Source of the DNA: Rhizobium sp. C1
GTDB lineage: Bacteria > Pseudomonadota > Alphaproteobacteria > Rhizobiales > Rhizobiaceae
Assembly: GCF_021026335.1 (NCBI RefSeq)
Contig: NZ_JAJNCY010000001.1
Coordinates: 248,001-312,000 of the forward strand
DNA length: 64,000 nucleotides
Direction of reading: 5' to 3'
Shown: in pieces, positions 31,299 to 40,136 of the stretch
How positions within the stretch are numbered: position 1 is the first letter of the stretch
Layout of the letters: every line of letters starts with the position of its first letter
Notes under the pieces: model-generated
What the model was told of the DNA's origin: nothing
The model's database searches: none
What the model saw: the letters and a program-made list of their open reading frames with translations, nothing else
Translations under genes and position numbers: made by a program

Positions 31299-33071
31299 GT
31301 GTCAGTGCCCTCTCAGACAGCATCCGGATATGTATTGAACCTCCGGGAAAAGCTCGTCCGGTTCCGCGAAGTCTGGCTTCTGGGGCTCGCAGCTCTTGCC
31401 GGCGTGTTTGCGGGCGCTGTCGTCACGGCCATGAGCTGGGTGACGAACCATGCGCACAGCATTCTTTTCCAGATTCCCTTGAATGAGCGGCTGAGCGGGC
31501 AGGTCAGCCTTGCTTCCCCGTGGCTGGCGCTGGTTCCCGTTGTTGGCGGCGTGCTCATGGCGGTGCTGGCGGCTCTGTCACGGCGGCTGTTCACCCGCCC
31601 GCCCGTGGACCCCATCGAAGCCAATGCGCTGCATGGCGGACGCATGTCGGTGCGCGAAAGTCTCATGGTGTCGATCCAGACCATGGTGTCGAGCAGTTAT
31701 GGCGCATCGGTCGGTCTTGAGGCCGGTTATACGCAGGCGAGTTCCGGTCTGGTCTCGCATGTTGCGGGCCGTCTCGGGCTGCGCCGGGCGGAAATCCGCA
31801 CCCTGGTCGGCTGCGCCTCTGCCGGCGCTATCTCCGCCGCCTTTGGCGCGCCGCTGACGGGGGCCTTCTACGGGTTCGAGCTGATCATCGGCACCTATAC
31901 CGTGGCCGCCGTCGCGCCGGTCATGACAGCATCGCTGGCCGCCAGCCTCACGGCAAGCTGGCTGGGTGCAGAACAGAACCCGATCGAGATCGGCCTCACG
32001 CAGACGATGAGCGCAGCAGCGCTTGCGCCTTATCTGTTTCTCGGCATTCTCGGGGCGCTGGCGGCGGTCACCGTCATGCAGTTGGTGACCTCGACCGAAA
32101 ATCTCTTCCGGCTGTCGCGCTGCCCGGTCTGGTTGCGCCCGATTGTCGGCGGAGGCATTGTCGGACTGCTCGGCCTCATTTCTCCGCATGTGCTGTCGTC
32201 CGGGCACGGCGCGCTGCATCTCGATCTGGTTGGCTCGACAACCTGGCAGGCGCTGGCGCTTCTCTTTGCGCTGAAGCTGCTGGCCTCCGCCGTGTCGCTC
32301 GGCTCCGGTTTCCGTGGCGGCCTGTTCTTCGCCTCGCTTTATCTGGGGGCCATCCTCGGCAAATCGGTCGCGCTGGCGCTGGGCGAACTCGGGCTCGTCC
32401 ACGGTTTTTCGCCGCTCTACGCCTCGCTGGTCGGCATGGCCTCACTGGCGGTGGGCGTGGTCGGCGGGCCGCTCACCATGTCCTTCCTGGTGCTGGAGAC
32501 GACACGCGATCTCGGGATTACCGGGGCGGTCCTCGTCGCCTCCATCGTCTCGGCGGTCGTCGTTCGCGAAACCTTCGGCTATTCGTTCTCGACCTGGCGT
32601 CTGCACTTGCGCGGCGAAACGATCCGCAGCGCGCATGATGTCGGGTGGATGCGCAACCTGACGGTGGGGCGGATGATGCGTCCTGACGTCAAGACCGCGC
32701 CCGTCGGTCTTTCGCTTGCCGAGTTCCGGGCGCAGTTTCCGCTCGGCGCGTCCCAGCGCGTGATCGCTGTCGATGAAAACGGCGGCTATGCCGGAATGGT
32801 GATCGTGGCGGATGCCTATGCGCCGGAGATCGACCAGTCGGGCAAGACCACGGTGGCCGATCTCGCGCGCAACCGCGACACGATGCTCATGCCGTTCATG
32901 AACGCGCGAGAAGCTGCGCAGACCTTCCAGATCGCCTATGCCGAAGAACTTGCCGTGGTCGACAGTCTCTCAAGCAAGAAGGTCATGGGCCTTCTGACCG
33001 AACAACATCTGCTGCGCCGCTATGCCGAAGAGCTGGACAAGGCCCGACGCGATCTGACGGGCGAGGGGTGA
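31299..33071 (+). CDS. ClC-family chloride channel/transporter with CBS region
   Basis: 590 residues from a GTG with GAGGAG before it. About 11 hydrophobic helices (to about residue 430), then a cytoplasmic part of about 150 residues with CBS-like repeats (MMRPDVKTAPVGLSLAEF; MLMPFMNAREAA). ClC motifs are recognisable but altered: GLEAGYTQ where GREGP is usual (the gating Glu is kept), SAAFGAPLTGAFYGFE, and GFRGGLFFASLYLGA for GxFxP. Whether it is a channel or H+/Cl- exchanger is open. Confidence 0.85.
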   Translation: MSVPSQTASGYVLNLREKLVRFREVWLLGLAALAGVFAGAVVTAMSWVTNHAHSILFQIPLNERLSGQVSLASPWLALVPVVGGVLMAVLAALSRRLFTRPPVDPIEANALHGGRMSVRESLMVSIQTMVSSSYGASVGLEAGYTQASSGLVSHVAGRLGLRRAEIRTLVGCASAGAISAAFGAPLTGAFYGFELIIGTYTVAAVAPVMTASLAASLTASWLGAEQNPIEIGLTQTMSAAALAPYLFLGILGALAAVTVMQLVTSTENLFRLSRCPVWLRPIVGGGIVGLLGLISPHVLSSGHGALHLDLVGSTTWQALALLFALKLLASAVSLGSGFRGGLFFASLYLGAILGKSVALALGELGLVHGFSPLYASLVGMASLAVGVVGGPLTMSFLVLETTRDLGITGAVLVASIVSAVVVRETFGYSFSTWRLHLRGETIRSAHDVGWMRNLTVGRMMRPDVKTAPVGLSLAEFRAQFPLGASQRVIAVDENGGYAGMVIVADAYAPEIDQSGKTTVADLARNRDTMLMPFMNAREAAQTFQIAYAEELAVVDSLSSKKVMGLLTEQHLLRRYAEELDKARRDLTGEG

Positions 33072-33157
33072 GAGCGTTCACCGCCGAAAGGAACCCGTTG
33101 CGTCATCGCGCCGTTTCAGGCTTTTGATAACGAGAACACTTGGCGAGGCATCAGCGT

Positions 33158-34030
33158 ATGAAAGACGGACTGACCGACGTGATCGATTACACCAAAATCG
33201 GCTATGCGCAGATCGAGGCGCTGGTGGTGCAATATGCCTTCTCGGTCGTCGGCGCCTTGATCATTCTCTTCATCGGCTGGCTGTTGACCCATGCTCTGGG
33301 GCGCTGGAGCCAGTCGGCCTTGTCGAGGGTGCGCGGGCTCGATGCCACCGTTGCGGGCTTTGTTTCCAACTTCCTGCGCTATGCACTGCTGGCGATTGTC
33401 ATCGTCATGGTGCTCGGCCAGTTTGGGGTGCAGACGACCTCCATCGTCGCGGCCCTCGGCGCGGTCGGTCTGGCGATCGGTCTGGCGCTGCAGGGCACGT
33501 TGCAGAACATTGCCGCCGGGATCATGCTTCTGGTGCTTCGGCCATTCCGGGTCGGAGATGCGATCGAGACGAGCGCGATTTCCGGCACCGTTCGCTTCAT
33601 CGGGATTTTTACGACCGAGCTGGAAACGGCTGACGGTCTCTATCGCATGACGCCGAATTCGCTGTTGTGGAACGTGCCGATCACCAATTTCAGCCGATTG
33701 CCAACGCGGCGTTTCGAGTTGAACATGAAGGTTGGCTACGAAGAAAACATCGAAAGCGTGAGCGTTGCGCTCCTTTCGCTCGTTTCCTCTGACGCGCGCG
33801 TTCTGAAGGCTCCGGCTCCGGAGACATTCGTTGCCGATCTGACGGATGCGGCAGTCGTTGTCACGCTGCGTTACTGGACCACGGCAGGCGACTACTGGGC
33901 GACGAGCAGAGACGTTGTGAAACAGGTGAAAAAGACCTTCGAGGCCGCAGGCATCACCATTCCGGTGGCGCCGCTTGCAGCAGAGGCGGTTCATCATGCC
34001 GGCCCGGCCGAGGCTCAGCAAGAGGCCTGA
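33158..34030 (+). CDS. Small-conductance mechanosensitive channel (MscS family)
   Basis: 290 residues from ATG (a TTG six codons upstream is less likely). Three membrane helices; TM3 with GAVGLAIGLALQGTLQNIAAG, the Gly/Ala-packed pore helix of MscS, then the beta domain start LLVLRPFRVGDAIE and a conserved TPNSLLWNVPITNFSR segment. It releases solutes under hypoosmotic shock. It follows the ClC gene on the same strand. Confidence 0.9.
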   Translation: MKDGLTDVIDYTKIGYAQIEALVVQYAFSVVGALIILFIGWLLTHALGRWSQSALSRVRGLDATVAGFVSNFLRYALLAIVIVMVLGQFGVQTTSIVAALGAVGLAIGLALQGTLQNIAAGIMLLVLRPFRVGDAIETSAISGTVRFIGIFTTELETADGLYRMTPNSLLWNVPITNFSRLPTRRFELNMKVGYEENIESVSVALLSLVSSDARVLKAPAPETFVADLTDAAVVVTLRYWTTAGDYWATSRDVVKQVKKTFEAAGITIPVAPLAAEAVHHAGPAEAQQEA

Positions 34031-34038
34031 ACGGCAAA

Positions 34039-34058
34039 CGCCCGCCATGCGGCGGGCG
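34039..34058. terminator. Hairpin between convergent mscS-like and ABC genes
   Basis: CGCCCGCC-ATGC-GGCGGGCG, an 8-bp stem and four-base loop in the 51-base gap between convergent genes. Probably a shared terminator although T tracts are poor. Confidence 0.5.
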
Positions 34059-34081
34059 CGCGGACAGACGGCTTCAAATTC

Positions 34082-35146
34082 TCAGTTCGGAATGACGAGA
34101 ACATCCGACGCCTTGAAATGCGCGGTCGCCATCTCCCCGATCTGCGGCGGCTGGAGGCCCGGATTGTTGAACATGTCGAACGAGACCTGCTGACCGTCCA
34201 CATCCATGCGCGTGCGGATGACCGAACCGAGGAAGTTGACGCTGGTCACGCGGCCGTCGAGAGTGACGTCGGAGGAGGGGGACTTGGAGAGCGACAGCGC
34301 TTCCGGGCGCAGCGCCACGGTAATCGCCGCGCCATCGCCCGAACCGTTGAGCTGCGAAGGCGGAATGCTGACGCTACGGCTGCCGAGGCGGACGGTGCCG
34401 GCATCGCGGTTTTCCACCTTGGCTTCCAGAATGTTGAGCGTGCCGACAAAACCCGCGACGAAGCGCGTGGCCGGGCGGTTGTAGATGTCCGAGGGCGTAC
34501 CGATCTGGTCGGCGATGCCGGCGTTCATGACGACGATGCGATCGGAGATGGAGAGTGCTTCTTCCTGGTCGTGGGTCACGAAGATGGTGGTGATGCCGAG
34601 CTTGCGCTGGATGGCGCGGATTTCCTCGCGGAGGGACACGCGGATCTTGGCGTCAAGTGCGGAGAGGGGTTCGTCGAGGAGGAGCACCTTCGGTTTGTTG
34701 GCGAGCGCACGGGCAAGGGCCACGCGCTGCTGCTGGCCGCCCGACATCTGGTAGGGATACCGGTCTTCCAGATGACCGAGATGGATGAGGTCCAGCATTT
34801 CCTTGACGCGCGCGTCAATCTCCGCCTTGGAGGCGCCGGCGACCTTGAGGCCGAAGGCGACGTTTTGCGCGACCGTCATATTCGGGAAGAGGGCATAGGC
34901 CTGGAAAACCATGCCGATATTGCGCTTGTTGGGCTTGAGACCGTTCTGGTTGACGCCGCCGATGGTGATCGTGCCGCCGGTCGGGGTCTCGAAGCCGGCG
35001 ATCATGCGCAGGACGGTTGTCTTGCCGCAGCCGGATGGCCCGAGGAAGGAAACGAATTCGCCTTCCTCGATCGACATGTTGAAATCATGGACGACCTTGA
35101 CCGGGCCGAAGGACTTCTGGACGTGGGAGAGTTCAAGATAGGACAT
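34082..35146 (-). CDS. ABC transporter ATP-binding protein, polyamine/Fe3+/AEP type
   Basis: 354 residues, GAGG before the ATG. Walker A GPSGCGKTT, signature [14 protein letters not shown], Walker B LLLDEPLSALD, and a C-terminal TOBE_2 domain (VALRPEALSLSKS) as in PotA, FbpC and PhnT. Encoded after two permeases and a binding protein. The substrate is not fixed by sequence; an amine or amino-phosphonate is suggested by the neighbouring catabolic genes. Confidence 0.85.
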   Translation of the reverse strand: MSYLELSHVQKSFGPVKVVHDFNMSIEEGEFVSFLGPSGCGKTTVLRMIAGFETPTGGTITIGGVNQNGLKPNKRNIGMVFQAYALFPNMTVAQNVAFGLKVAGASKAEIDARVKEMLDLIHLGHLEDRYPYQMSGGQQQRVALARALANKPKVLLLDEPLSALDAKIRVSLREEIRAIQRKLGITTIFVTHDQEEALSISDRIVVMNAGIADQIGTPSDIYNRPATRFVAGFVGTLNILEAKVENRDAGTVRLGSRSVSIPPSQLNGSGDGAAITVALRPEALSLSKSPSSDVTLDGRVTSVNFLGSVIRTRMDVDGQQVSFDMFNNPGLQPPQIGEMATAHFKASDVLVIPN

Positions 35147-35153
35147 TTGGACC

Positions 35154-35942
35154 TCAACGCGCGCCAGCGGCGCCCTTTTGCAGGCGGGTGGTGATATTAA
35201 TGAGAATGATCGAAACCCAGGTCATGGCAAAGGCGATCATGGCGAGCGCCGGCGGCTCATAGGCCTTGTTCGCGCCGATGAGCGCGAGATAGGGGCCGAA
35301 GGCGGGCCGGTTGAGGAGCGACGGCATGGTGAACTCGCCGACCGCGATCGCAAACGTGATGAAGGCGCCGGAAAGCACACCGGTCAGCACGTTCGGAAAG
35401 ATGCAGCGGAAGAGGATGGTCGTCCAGCTTGCGCCAAGGCTTTCCGCTGCTTCGGTCAAGACGGCCACATCGATCGTGCGCATGGCGGTGTCGACGGCCC
35501 GGTACATGTAGGGCAGCGACATTGTCATGAAACCGAAGACGAGAAGGATGTTGGTGCCTGTGTCGGAATTGGTGAGCGGCAGCACGGAGGAGGAGTTATA
35601 GAGCCGCAGATAGCCGAAGACGATGACGATGGCGGGCACGACGAGCGGCAGCAGCGTCACGAATTCGACGACCGGGCGGAGATAAGGCATGCGCAGCCGC
35701 ACCCAGTAGGCGGTTGGCACGATCAGCAGCGCGCCGACGACGATGGTGATCAACGCCATCACGACCGAATAGCTGAATGTCTCGGCGAAGCGCTGGTCGG
35801 AAAAGACCGAGCGATAGGCGTCGAAGGAATAGGTTCCGCGCCGCATGCGCATGGAGAATTCCATCGTCGCCGCCAGCGGCACGATGAAATAGACGGCGGC
35901 AACAGCAACGGCGAGCCAGGACCAGAATTTTTTGGCCGTCAT
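35154..35942 (-). CDS. ABC transporter permease (PotC-like)
   Basis: 262 residues from the ATG shared with the previous stop (ATGA). Six membrane helices and the EAAESLGASWTTILFRCIFP permease loop. The long frame upstream of this ATG reads the first permease out of frame and is not coding. Works with the permease, ATPase and binding protein of the operon. Confidence 0.88.
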   Translation of the reverse strand: MTAKKFWSWLAVAVAAVYFIVPLAATMEFSMRMRRGTYSFDAYRSVFSDQRFAETFSYSVVMALITIVVGALLIVPTAYWVRLRMPYLRPVVEFVTLLPLVVPAIVIVFGYLRLYNSSSVLPLTNSDTGTNILLVFGFMTMSLPYMYRAVDTAMRTIDVAVLTEAAESLGASWTTILFRCIFPNVLTGVLSGAFITFAIAVGEFTMPSLLNRPAFGPYLALIGANKAYEPPALAMIAFAMTWVSIILINITTRLQKGAAGAR

Positions 35943-36811
35943 TTCTGCCACCTTTCGGCGCGCATACGCAGCCAGATGTAGATGAAGTTGGAAATGCCGG
36001 TGATGACCACCATGCCGAAGGCGACTGCGTAGCCGAGGTTCGGATTGTGCAGCACGTCGCCCCGGATCTGCGCGAAGAGTACGATCGGCACGATGTTGAG
36101 CGAGGAGCCGGTCAGCGCCACGGCGGTTGCGACGGCTCCGAAGGCATTCGCGAAGAGAAGCAGAAGAGTGCCGAAAACGCTCGGCCAGAGGATGGGGATG
36201 ACGACCATGCGCCAATACTGCCAGGGCGTTGCGCCCAGAACGCTGGCGGCTTCCGACCATTCGCGCTTGAGCCCGTCCAGCGCCGGCGTGATGATCAACA
36301 CCATGAGCGGGATCTGGAAATACATGTAGGTCAGCGTCAGCCCGAGGAAACTCAGGAGGTTGAAGCCGGCCCCGTAGAGATTGAAGCCGAAGACGTCGCG
36401 GAGCAGGATGGTGACCAGGCCGAGACGGCCGAGCGTCGCCAGAAAGGCGAAGGCGAGCGGCACACCGGCGAAGTTCGAGGCGACGCCGCAAAAGGTCAGC
36501 ACCGCCGAGCGCAACCAGGAGGGCAGGCCACCCAGCGAGATAGCGGCTGCGAGCGCAAAGCCGATGATGGCGCCGCCGATTGCGGAGGCTGCGGACACCT
36601 TGATGGAGATGATATAGGCGGCGAGGATGCTCGGCTGGAACAGGTCGACCAGATTCTTCAGCGTCAGATTGCCGTTCGGATCGACGAAGGCGCCGCTGAT
36701 CAAATAGACGGTCGGCGCGATCAGAAACATGACCGAGAAAATGGCGAAGGGCGCTATGCCGAGCCAATCGGTAATCATGCGTCTGTTCAGGAGCGGTTGC
36801 GTTGCAGCCAT
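35939..36811 (-). CDS. ABC transporter permease (PotB-like)
   Basis: 290 residues, six membrane helices, permease loop EAASVLGATPWQYWRMVVIP. Starts about 90 bases after the binding-protein gene; a hairpin lies in the gap. Forms the heterodimeric channel with the next permease. Confidence 0.88.
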   Translation of the reverse strand: MAATQPLLNRRMITDWLGIAPFAIFSVMFLIAPTVYLISGAFVDPNGNLTLKNLVDLFQPSILAAYIISIKVSAASAIGGAIIGFALAAAISLGGLPSWLRSAVLTFCGVASNFAGVPLAFAFLATLGRLGLVTILLRDVFGFNLYGAGFNLLSFLGLTLTYMYFQIPLMVLIITPALDGLKREWSEAASVLGATPWQYWRMVVIPILWPSVFGTLLLLFANAFGAVATAVALTGSSLNIVPIVLFAQIRGDVLHNPNLGYAVAFGMVVITGISNFIYIWLRMRAERWQK

Positions 36812-36861
36812 GCGGTCCCCGGTCTTTTCGTTCTTGAGCCCTTTGCGGGCCGCTTCGGGTC

Positions 36862-36886
36862 GGCTCCCCCGGTGTCCGGGGAAGCC
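36862..36886 (-). promoter_or_regulatory. Intercistronic hairpin after binding-protein gene
   Basis: On the minus strand GGCTTCCCCGG pairs with CCGGGGGAGCC with one T/G bulge pair and a three-base loop. Hairpins in this place often stabilise the message for the binding protein, which is needed in excess over the membrane parts. Confidence 0.5.
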
Positions 36887-36904
36887 GTATGCGAATGGTT
36901 CGCC

Positions 36905-38008
36905 TTACTTGACGTTGGCGCCGACGACCTTGTCCCAGCCCTCGGTGATCGTCTTCTTGTAGGCGGCCTGTTCTTCGAGCGTCGGGAAGACAGCCTCCTT
37001 GTAGGCTTCTGCCGGCGGCAGCTTTGCGAGCAGATCAGCCGGGATCTTGCCGGCCTTTGCCATGGCGTTGAAGCGGATCGGGTGGCAGAAGCCCTTCAGC
37101 CATTCGATCTGGCCTTCGTCGGAATAGAGGTATTCCATCCAGAGCTTGGCGGCGTTCGGGTGCGGCGCGAAAGCAGAGATCGCCTGGACGTAAACGCCGG
37201 CGACGACGCCCGAAGCCGGAACGACGACCTGGTAGGGCGGATTGCCCTTGAGGCTTTCACCCCAGCTCATGGCGTTATAGTCCCATGCAGCGACGATCGG
37301 CGTTGTGCCCTGCGCGAACGGAGCGGCCTTGCCGATGACCGGAACGAAGTTGCCGGCAGCGTTGAGGCTCTTGAAGAATTCGAGGCCGGCCTCGCCTGCC
37401 TTCGTAACGTCACCCTTGGCGGCGGAGAGGCCAGCGGCGAAGACGCCGGAGATGGCCTGGTTTGCCTGGCGCGGGTCACCGGCCAGCGCTACCATGTTGG
37501 CATATTCCGGCTTCTGCAGGTCGGCCCAGTCCTTCGGAATGTTCTTCACGAGGTCCTTGTTCACGAGCAGCGACATGACGCCGTAATAGTCGCCATACCA
37601 GTAGCCTTCGGCATCCTTGGCGTTATCCGGAATTTCGCCCCAGGTGGAGACCTTGTAAGGCTGGATCAGGCCGTCCTTCTTGGCCTGCGGGCCGAAGGAG
37701 AGACCGACGTCGATCACGTCGGGAGCCTGCGGGCCGGTATTGCCCTTGTTGGCCTTGATGGCTTCGATTTCGTCGCCTGAGCCGGCATCGGGGTTCAGTT
37801 CGTTGACGGCAATGCCGTACTTCTTCTTGAAGCCTTCGATTGCGCCGCCATAGTTGCACCAGTCGTGCGGAAGCGCGATCGTGGTCAGCGTGCCTTCCTT
37901 CTTGGCTGCGGCAACGAGATCTTCCATTGCGCCGGCCCGTGCGACGCCGGAAGCTGCAATGGCAATCGCTGTCGTCAGCGACAGGACTTTGAGAGACGTC
38001 TCGATCAT
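36905..38008 (-). CDS. ABC transporter substrate-binding protein (PotD/Fbp-like)
   Basis: 367 residues from ATG with GGAG six bases ahead. Signal peptide about 25 residues, then MEDLVAAAKKEGTLTTIALP (the usual opening of Fe3+/AEP/polyamine binding proteins), LVNKDLVKNIPKDWADL and PHPNAAKLWMEYLYSDEGQ. Periplasmic receptor of the operon. Ligand unknown. Confidence 0.85.
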   Translation of the reverse strand: MIETSLKVLSLTTAIAIAASGVARAGAMEDLVAAAKKEGTLTTIALPHDWCNYGGAIEGFKKKYGIAVNELNPDAGSGDEIEAIKANKGNTGPQAPDVIDVGLSFGPQAKKDGLIQPYKVSTWGEIPDNAKDAEGYWYGDYYGVMSLLVNKDLVKNIPKDWADLQKPEYANMVALAGDPRQANQAISGVFAAGLSAAKGDVTKAGEAGLEFFKSLNAAGNFVPVIGKAAPFAQGTTPIVAAWDYNAMSWGESLKGNPPYQVVVPASGVVAGVYVQAISAFAPHPNAAKLWMEYLYSDEGQIEWLKGFCHPIRFNAMAKAGKIPADLLAKLPPAEAYKEAVFPTLEEQAAYKKTITEGWDKVVGANVK

Positions 38009-38108
38009 GTTCTTCTCCTCTAGGTGCCGGCGGTCTGCCCGCACGGTTGTCGGTCGAATATTGGTAATGCGTAACGTTTGTGTGACAGGCTGAAAGCCTG
38101 GTCTTCGA

Positions 38109-39023
38109 TCAGGTCTGCTGCTTCCCCCGCTTTTCTCGTCTGAGTGGTCTCCTGAACAGGCTGGTGGTGTCGAAAAGTTCCTCCAGATCGCTCATGCGCT
38201 CGCGGGTGGAGTCCCAGTTTGCGCTCTGCACTGCCTCGATCAGCGCCTCCACCAGAAGCAGCGTCATGACGGAGGAATCCCAGGCTGACGGCACTTCGAT
38301 ATTAAGGCGGAAGACCACTTTGGCATGCTTGACGATGGGCGAGCCCCAGGTGTCGGTAAAGAGGATGATGAAAATGCCGCGTTCGGCGGCGATCTTCGCC
38401 ATGGTCTCCATCTCCTGCTCGTAGCGGCGGATGTCGAACAGCACGAGAATATTGCCCGGCCGCATGTTGAGAACATATTGCGGCCATGTGCTGCGGTTGG
38501 TCGAAATCAGCGTCACGCCGGAGCGAATGACCTGCAGATGGGTGAAGAAATAATCCGCCAGCGCGTGGGTGATGCGTCCGCCGGCGAGATAGACCGGCTT
38601 CTTGCGATTGGAAAGCTCGGCTGCCGCCCGGTCGAAATCCGGTATCGAGATATTGGAGAGGCTGTCGCGCATATTGGCGACCACCGCGTCGGCGAAGCGG
38701 TTGAGAATATGGGTTCCGGGCGCATTGGTCGCCCAGCGGTCATGTTTTGAAATCGGGTTGGAGATCGTCTCTTCCAGCTCCTGATGCAGGCGCGACTGGA
38801 AATCGGGAAAGCCGGAAAAGCCAAGCTTCTGCACCATGCGCACGACGGTCGGCGTCGACACGTGCGCATTTTCAGCCAGCGCCGTAATCGATACGAGGCC
38901 GGAGACGGGATAGTTGTCGAGAAGCGTTTCCGCCAATTGCCTCTCGGCCCGCGTGAGCGTGTCATAGCTCGCGCCGATAATGTCCGAAACTGTTTTCAAG
39001 TTTCCGGTCAAAACTATGCTCAC
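38109..39023 (-). CDS. RpiR-family regulator (HTH plus SIS domain)
   Basis: 304 residues. Helix-turn-helix about residues 20-85 (TRAERQLAETLLDNYPV, LAENAHVSTPTVVRMVQKLG, GFPDFQSRLHQEL) and a SIS domain about 125-270 (PVYLAGGRITHALADYF, ILVLFDIRRYEQE). RpiR proteins bind small ligands, usually phosphorylated, in the SIS domain. It lies between the ABC operon and the divergent catabolic operon, whose promoter holds two matching palindromes. One ligand could control both units. Confidence 0.88.
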   Translation of the reverse strand: MSIVLTGNLKTVSDIIGASYDTLTRAERQLAETLLDNYPVSGLVSITALAENAHVSTPTVVRMVQKLGFSGFPDFQSRLHQELEETISNPISKHDRWATNAPGTHILNRFADAVVANMRDSLSNISIPDFDRAAAELSNRKKPVYLAGGRITHALADYFFTHLQVIRSGVTLISTNRSTWPQYVLNMRPGNILVLFDIRRYEQEMETMAKIAAERGIFIILFTDTWGSPIVKHAKVVFRLNIEVPSAWDSSVMTLLLVEALIEAVQSANWDSTRERMSDLEELFDTTSLFRRPLRREKRGKQQT

Positions 39024-39191
39024 CCTCTGGCAAAGCGCGCCGCAAAGGATTGCGGTCCGATCCCCACCGTTCTTCTGCGTTTCGCGGGTTTGTCCGGTTC
39101 GTCTTGTCCGTCAAACATCGCCCGCCGATCTGATGCCGGCATTGTCACAATTCTAAGCGCAGGAACCGAGGGCGAGTCAACGCGCATTTTT

Positions 39192-39249
39192 TGAAAAGAT
39201 AATTTCAGAACCGAATTGACATGCGCGAGTTTTTGAAGAACATTTTTCA
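39192..39249 (+). promoter_or_regulatory. Promoter with twin TGAA-N8-TTCA operators
   Basis: Two 16-base sites of the form TGAA-N8-TTCA (39192-39207 and 39234-39249) lie 42 bases apart, about four helical turns. Between them TTGACA (39216-39221) and AACATT (39239-39244) make a promoter with 17-base spacing, so site two covers the -10. RpiR-type regulators often bind TGAA/TTCA palindromes. This would control the catabolic operon that starts at 39275. Confidence 0.65.
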
Positions 39250-39274
39250 GAAATAAACATGCTGGGAACAGACG

Positions 39275-40084
39275 ATGCGCAAGTGGGAAGGCGTACTTTC
39301 GCCCGAGGAGGGCGAACCGTTTGGCGTGGAGCTGGGGGAGGGGCGGGGACCTTTCGTCATCGTCTGCGAGCATGCGTCATTCACGCTGCCGCAATCCATG
39401 GGCGATATGGGCCTGAGTGAAGAGGCCCGGCGTTCACACATCGCCTGGGATCCGGGGGCGCTTGCTGTCGCTCGGCGTCTTTCTGCCGGCTTTGACAGCC
39501 CGTTGGTGTTTCAGCGATTTTCCCGACTCGTCTACGATTGCAACCGCCCGCCGGAATCGCCTGCGGCCATGCCGGCCAAGAGCGAAGTCTACGCTGTGCC
39601 GGCCAATGAGAACCTCGGCGGCGAGGCGCGACTTGCGCGGACGGACGCACTTTACCGACCGTTTCACACGGCTGTTTCCAGACTGATCGATCGCCGCACC
39701 GCTGCGGGTCTGCCGACATCCGTGCTGACCGTTCACAGTTTCACGCCGGTCTATTTCGGAGTGCCGCGCGCCGTGGAGGTCGGCATTCTGCACGATGCCG
39801 ACAGCCGGCTTGCCGATGCCATGCTCTCGGCAGCCTCCGCGGACAAGCGTTACATCGTGCGCCGCAACGAACCCTATGGTCCCGCCGACGGTGTGACGCA
39901 CAGCCTTATCCTCCACGGGATTTCTCGCGGAATCCCGAATGTCATGATCGAGGTCAGAAACGACCTCGTTGCAGATCAAGCCGGCCAAGAGGTCATGGCC
40001 GGATACCTGTCTGAACTGCTTGCACAAGCGATCGGGAGCCAGGTGAATAATAACAAGACCTTCGTGAATGTCAGAAGCCAGTAA
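39275..40084 (+). CDS. N-formylglutamate amidohydrolase-like enzyme
   Basis: 269 residues. FVIVCEHASFTLPQSMG carries the family's EHAS/N motif (metal-site Glu-His), followed by LSEEARRSHIAWDPGALAVA, FSRLVYDCNRPPESP, VLTVHSFTPVYFG and VMIEVRNDL, all typical of FGase/HutG-type zinc amidohydrolases. In the histidine pathway these cut N-formylglutamate; here no hut genes are near. Next to a gamma-glutamyl ligase it more likely frees glutamate from a gamma-glutamyl amide (inference). Confidence 0.8.
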   Translation: MRKWEGVLSPEEGEPFGVELGEGRGPFVIVCEHASFTLPQSMGDMGLSEEARRSHIAWDPGALAVARRLSAGFDSPLVFQRFSRLVYDCNRPPESPAAMPAKSEVYAVPANENLGGEARLARTDALYRPFHTAVSRLIDRRTAAGLPTSVLTVHSFTPVYFGVPRAVEVGILHDADSRLADAMLSAASADKRYIVRRNEPYGPADGVTHSLILHGISRGIPNVMIEVRNDLVADQAGQEVMAGYLSELLAQAIGSQVNNNKTFVNVRSQ

Positions 40085-40136
40085 ATTCAAACGGACGACA
40101 TTGGCGCCGCAAGGCGTGAACAGGGGAACTTCAACG

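Noticed and set aside
36047-37780. 577-codon plus-strand frame across permease and binding-protein genes
   Set aside because: It ignores two genes with signal peptide and membrane features on the other strand.
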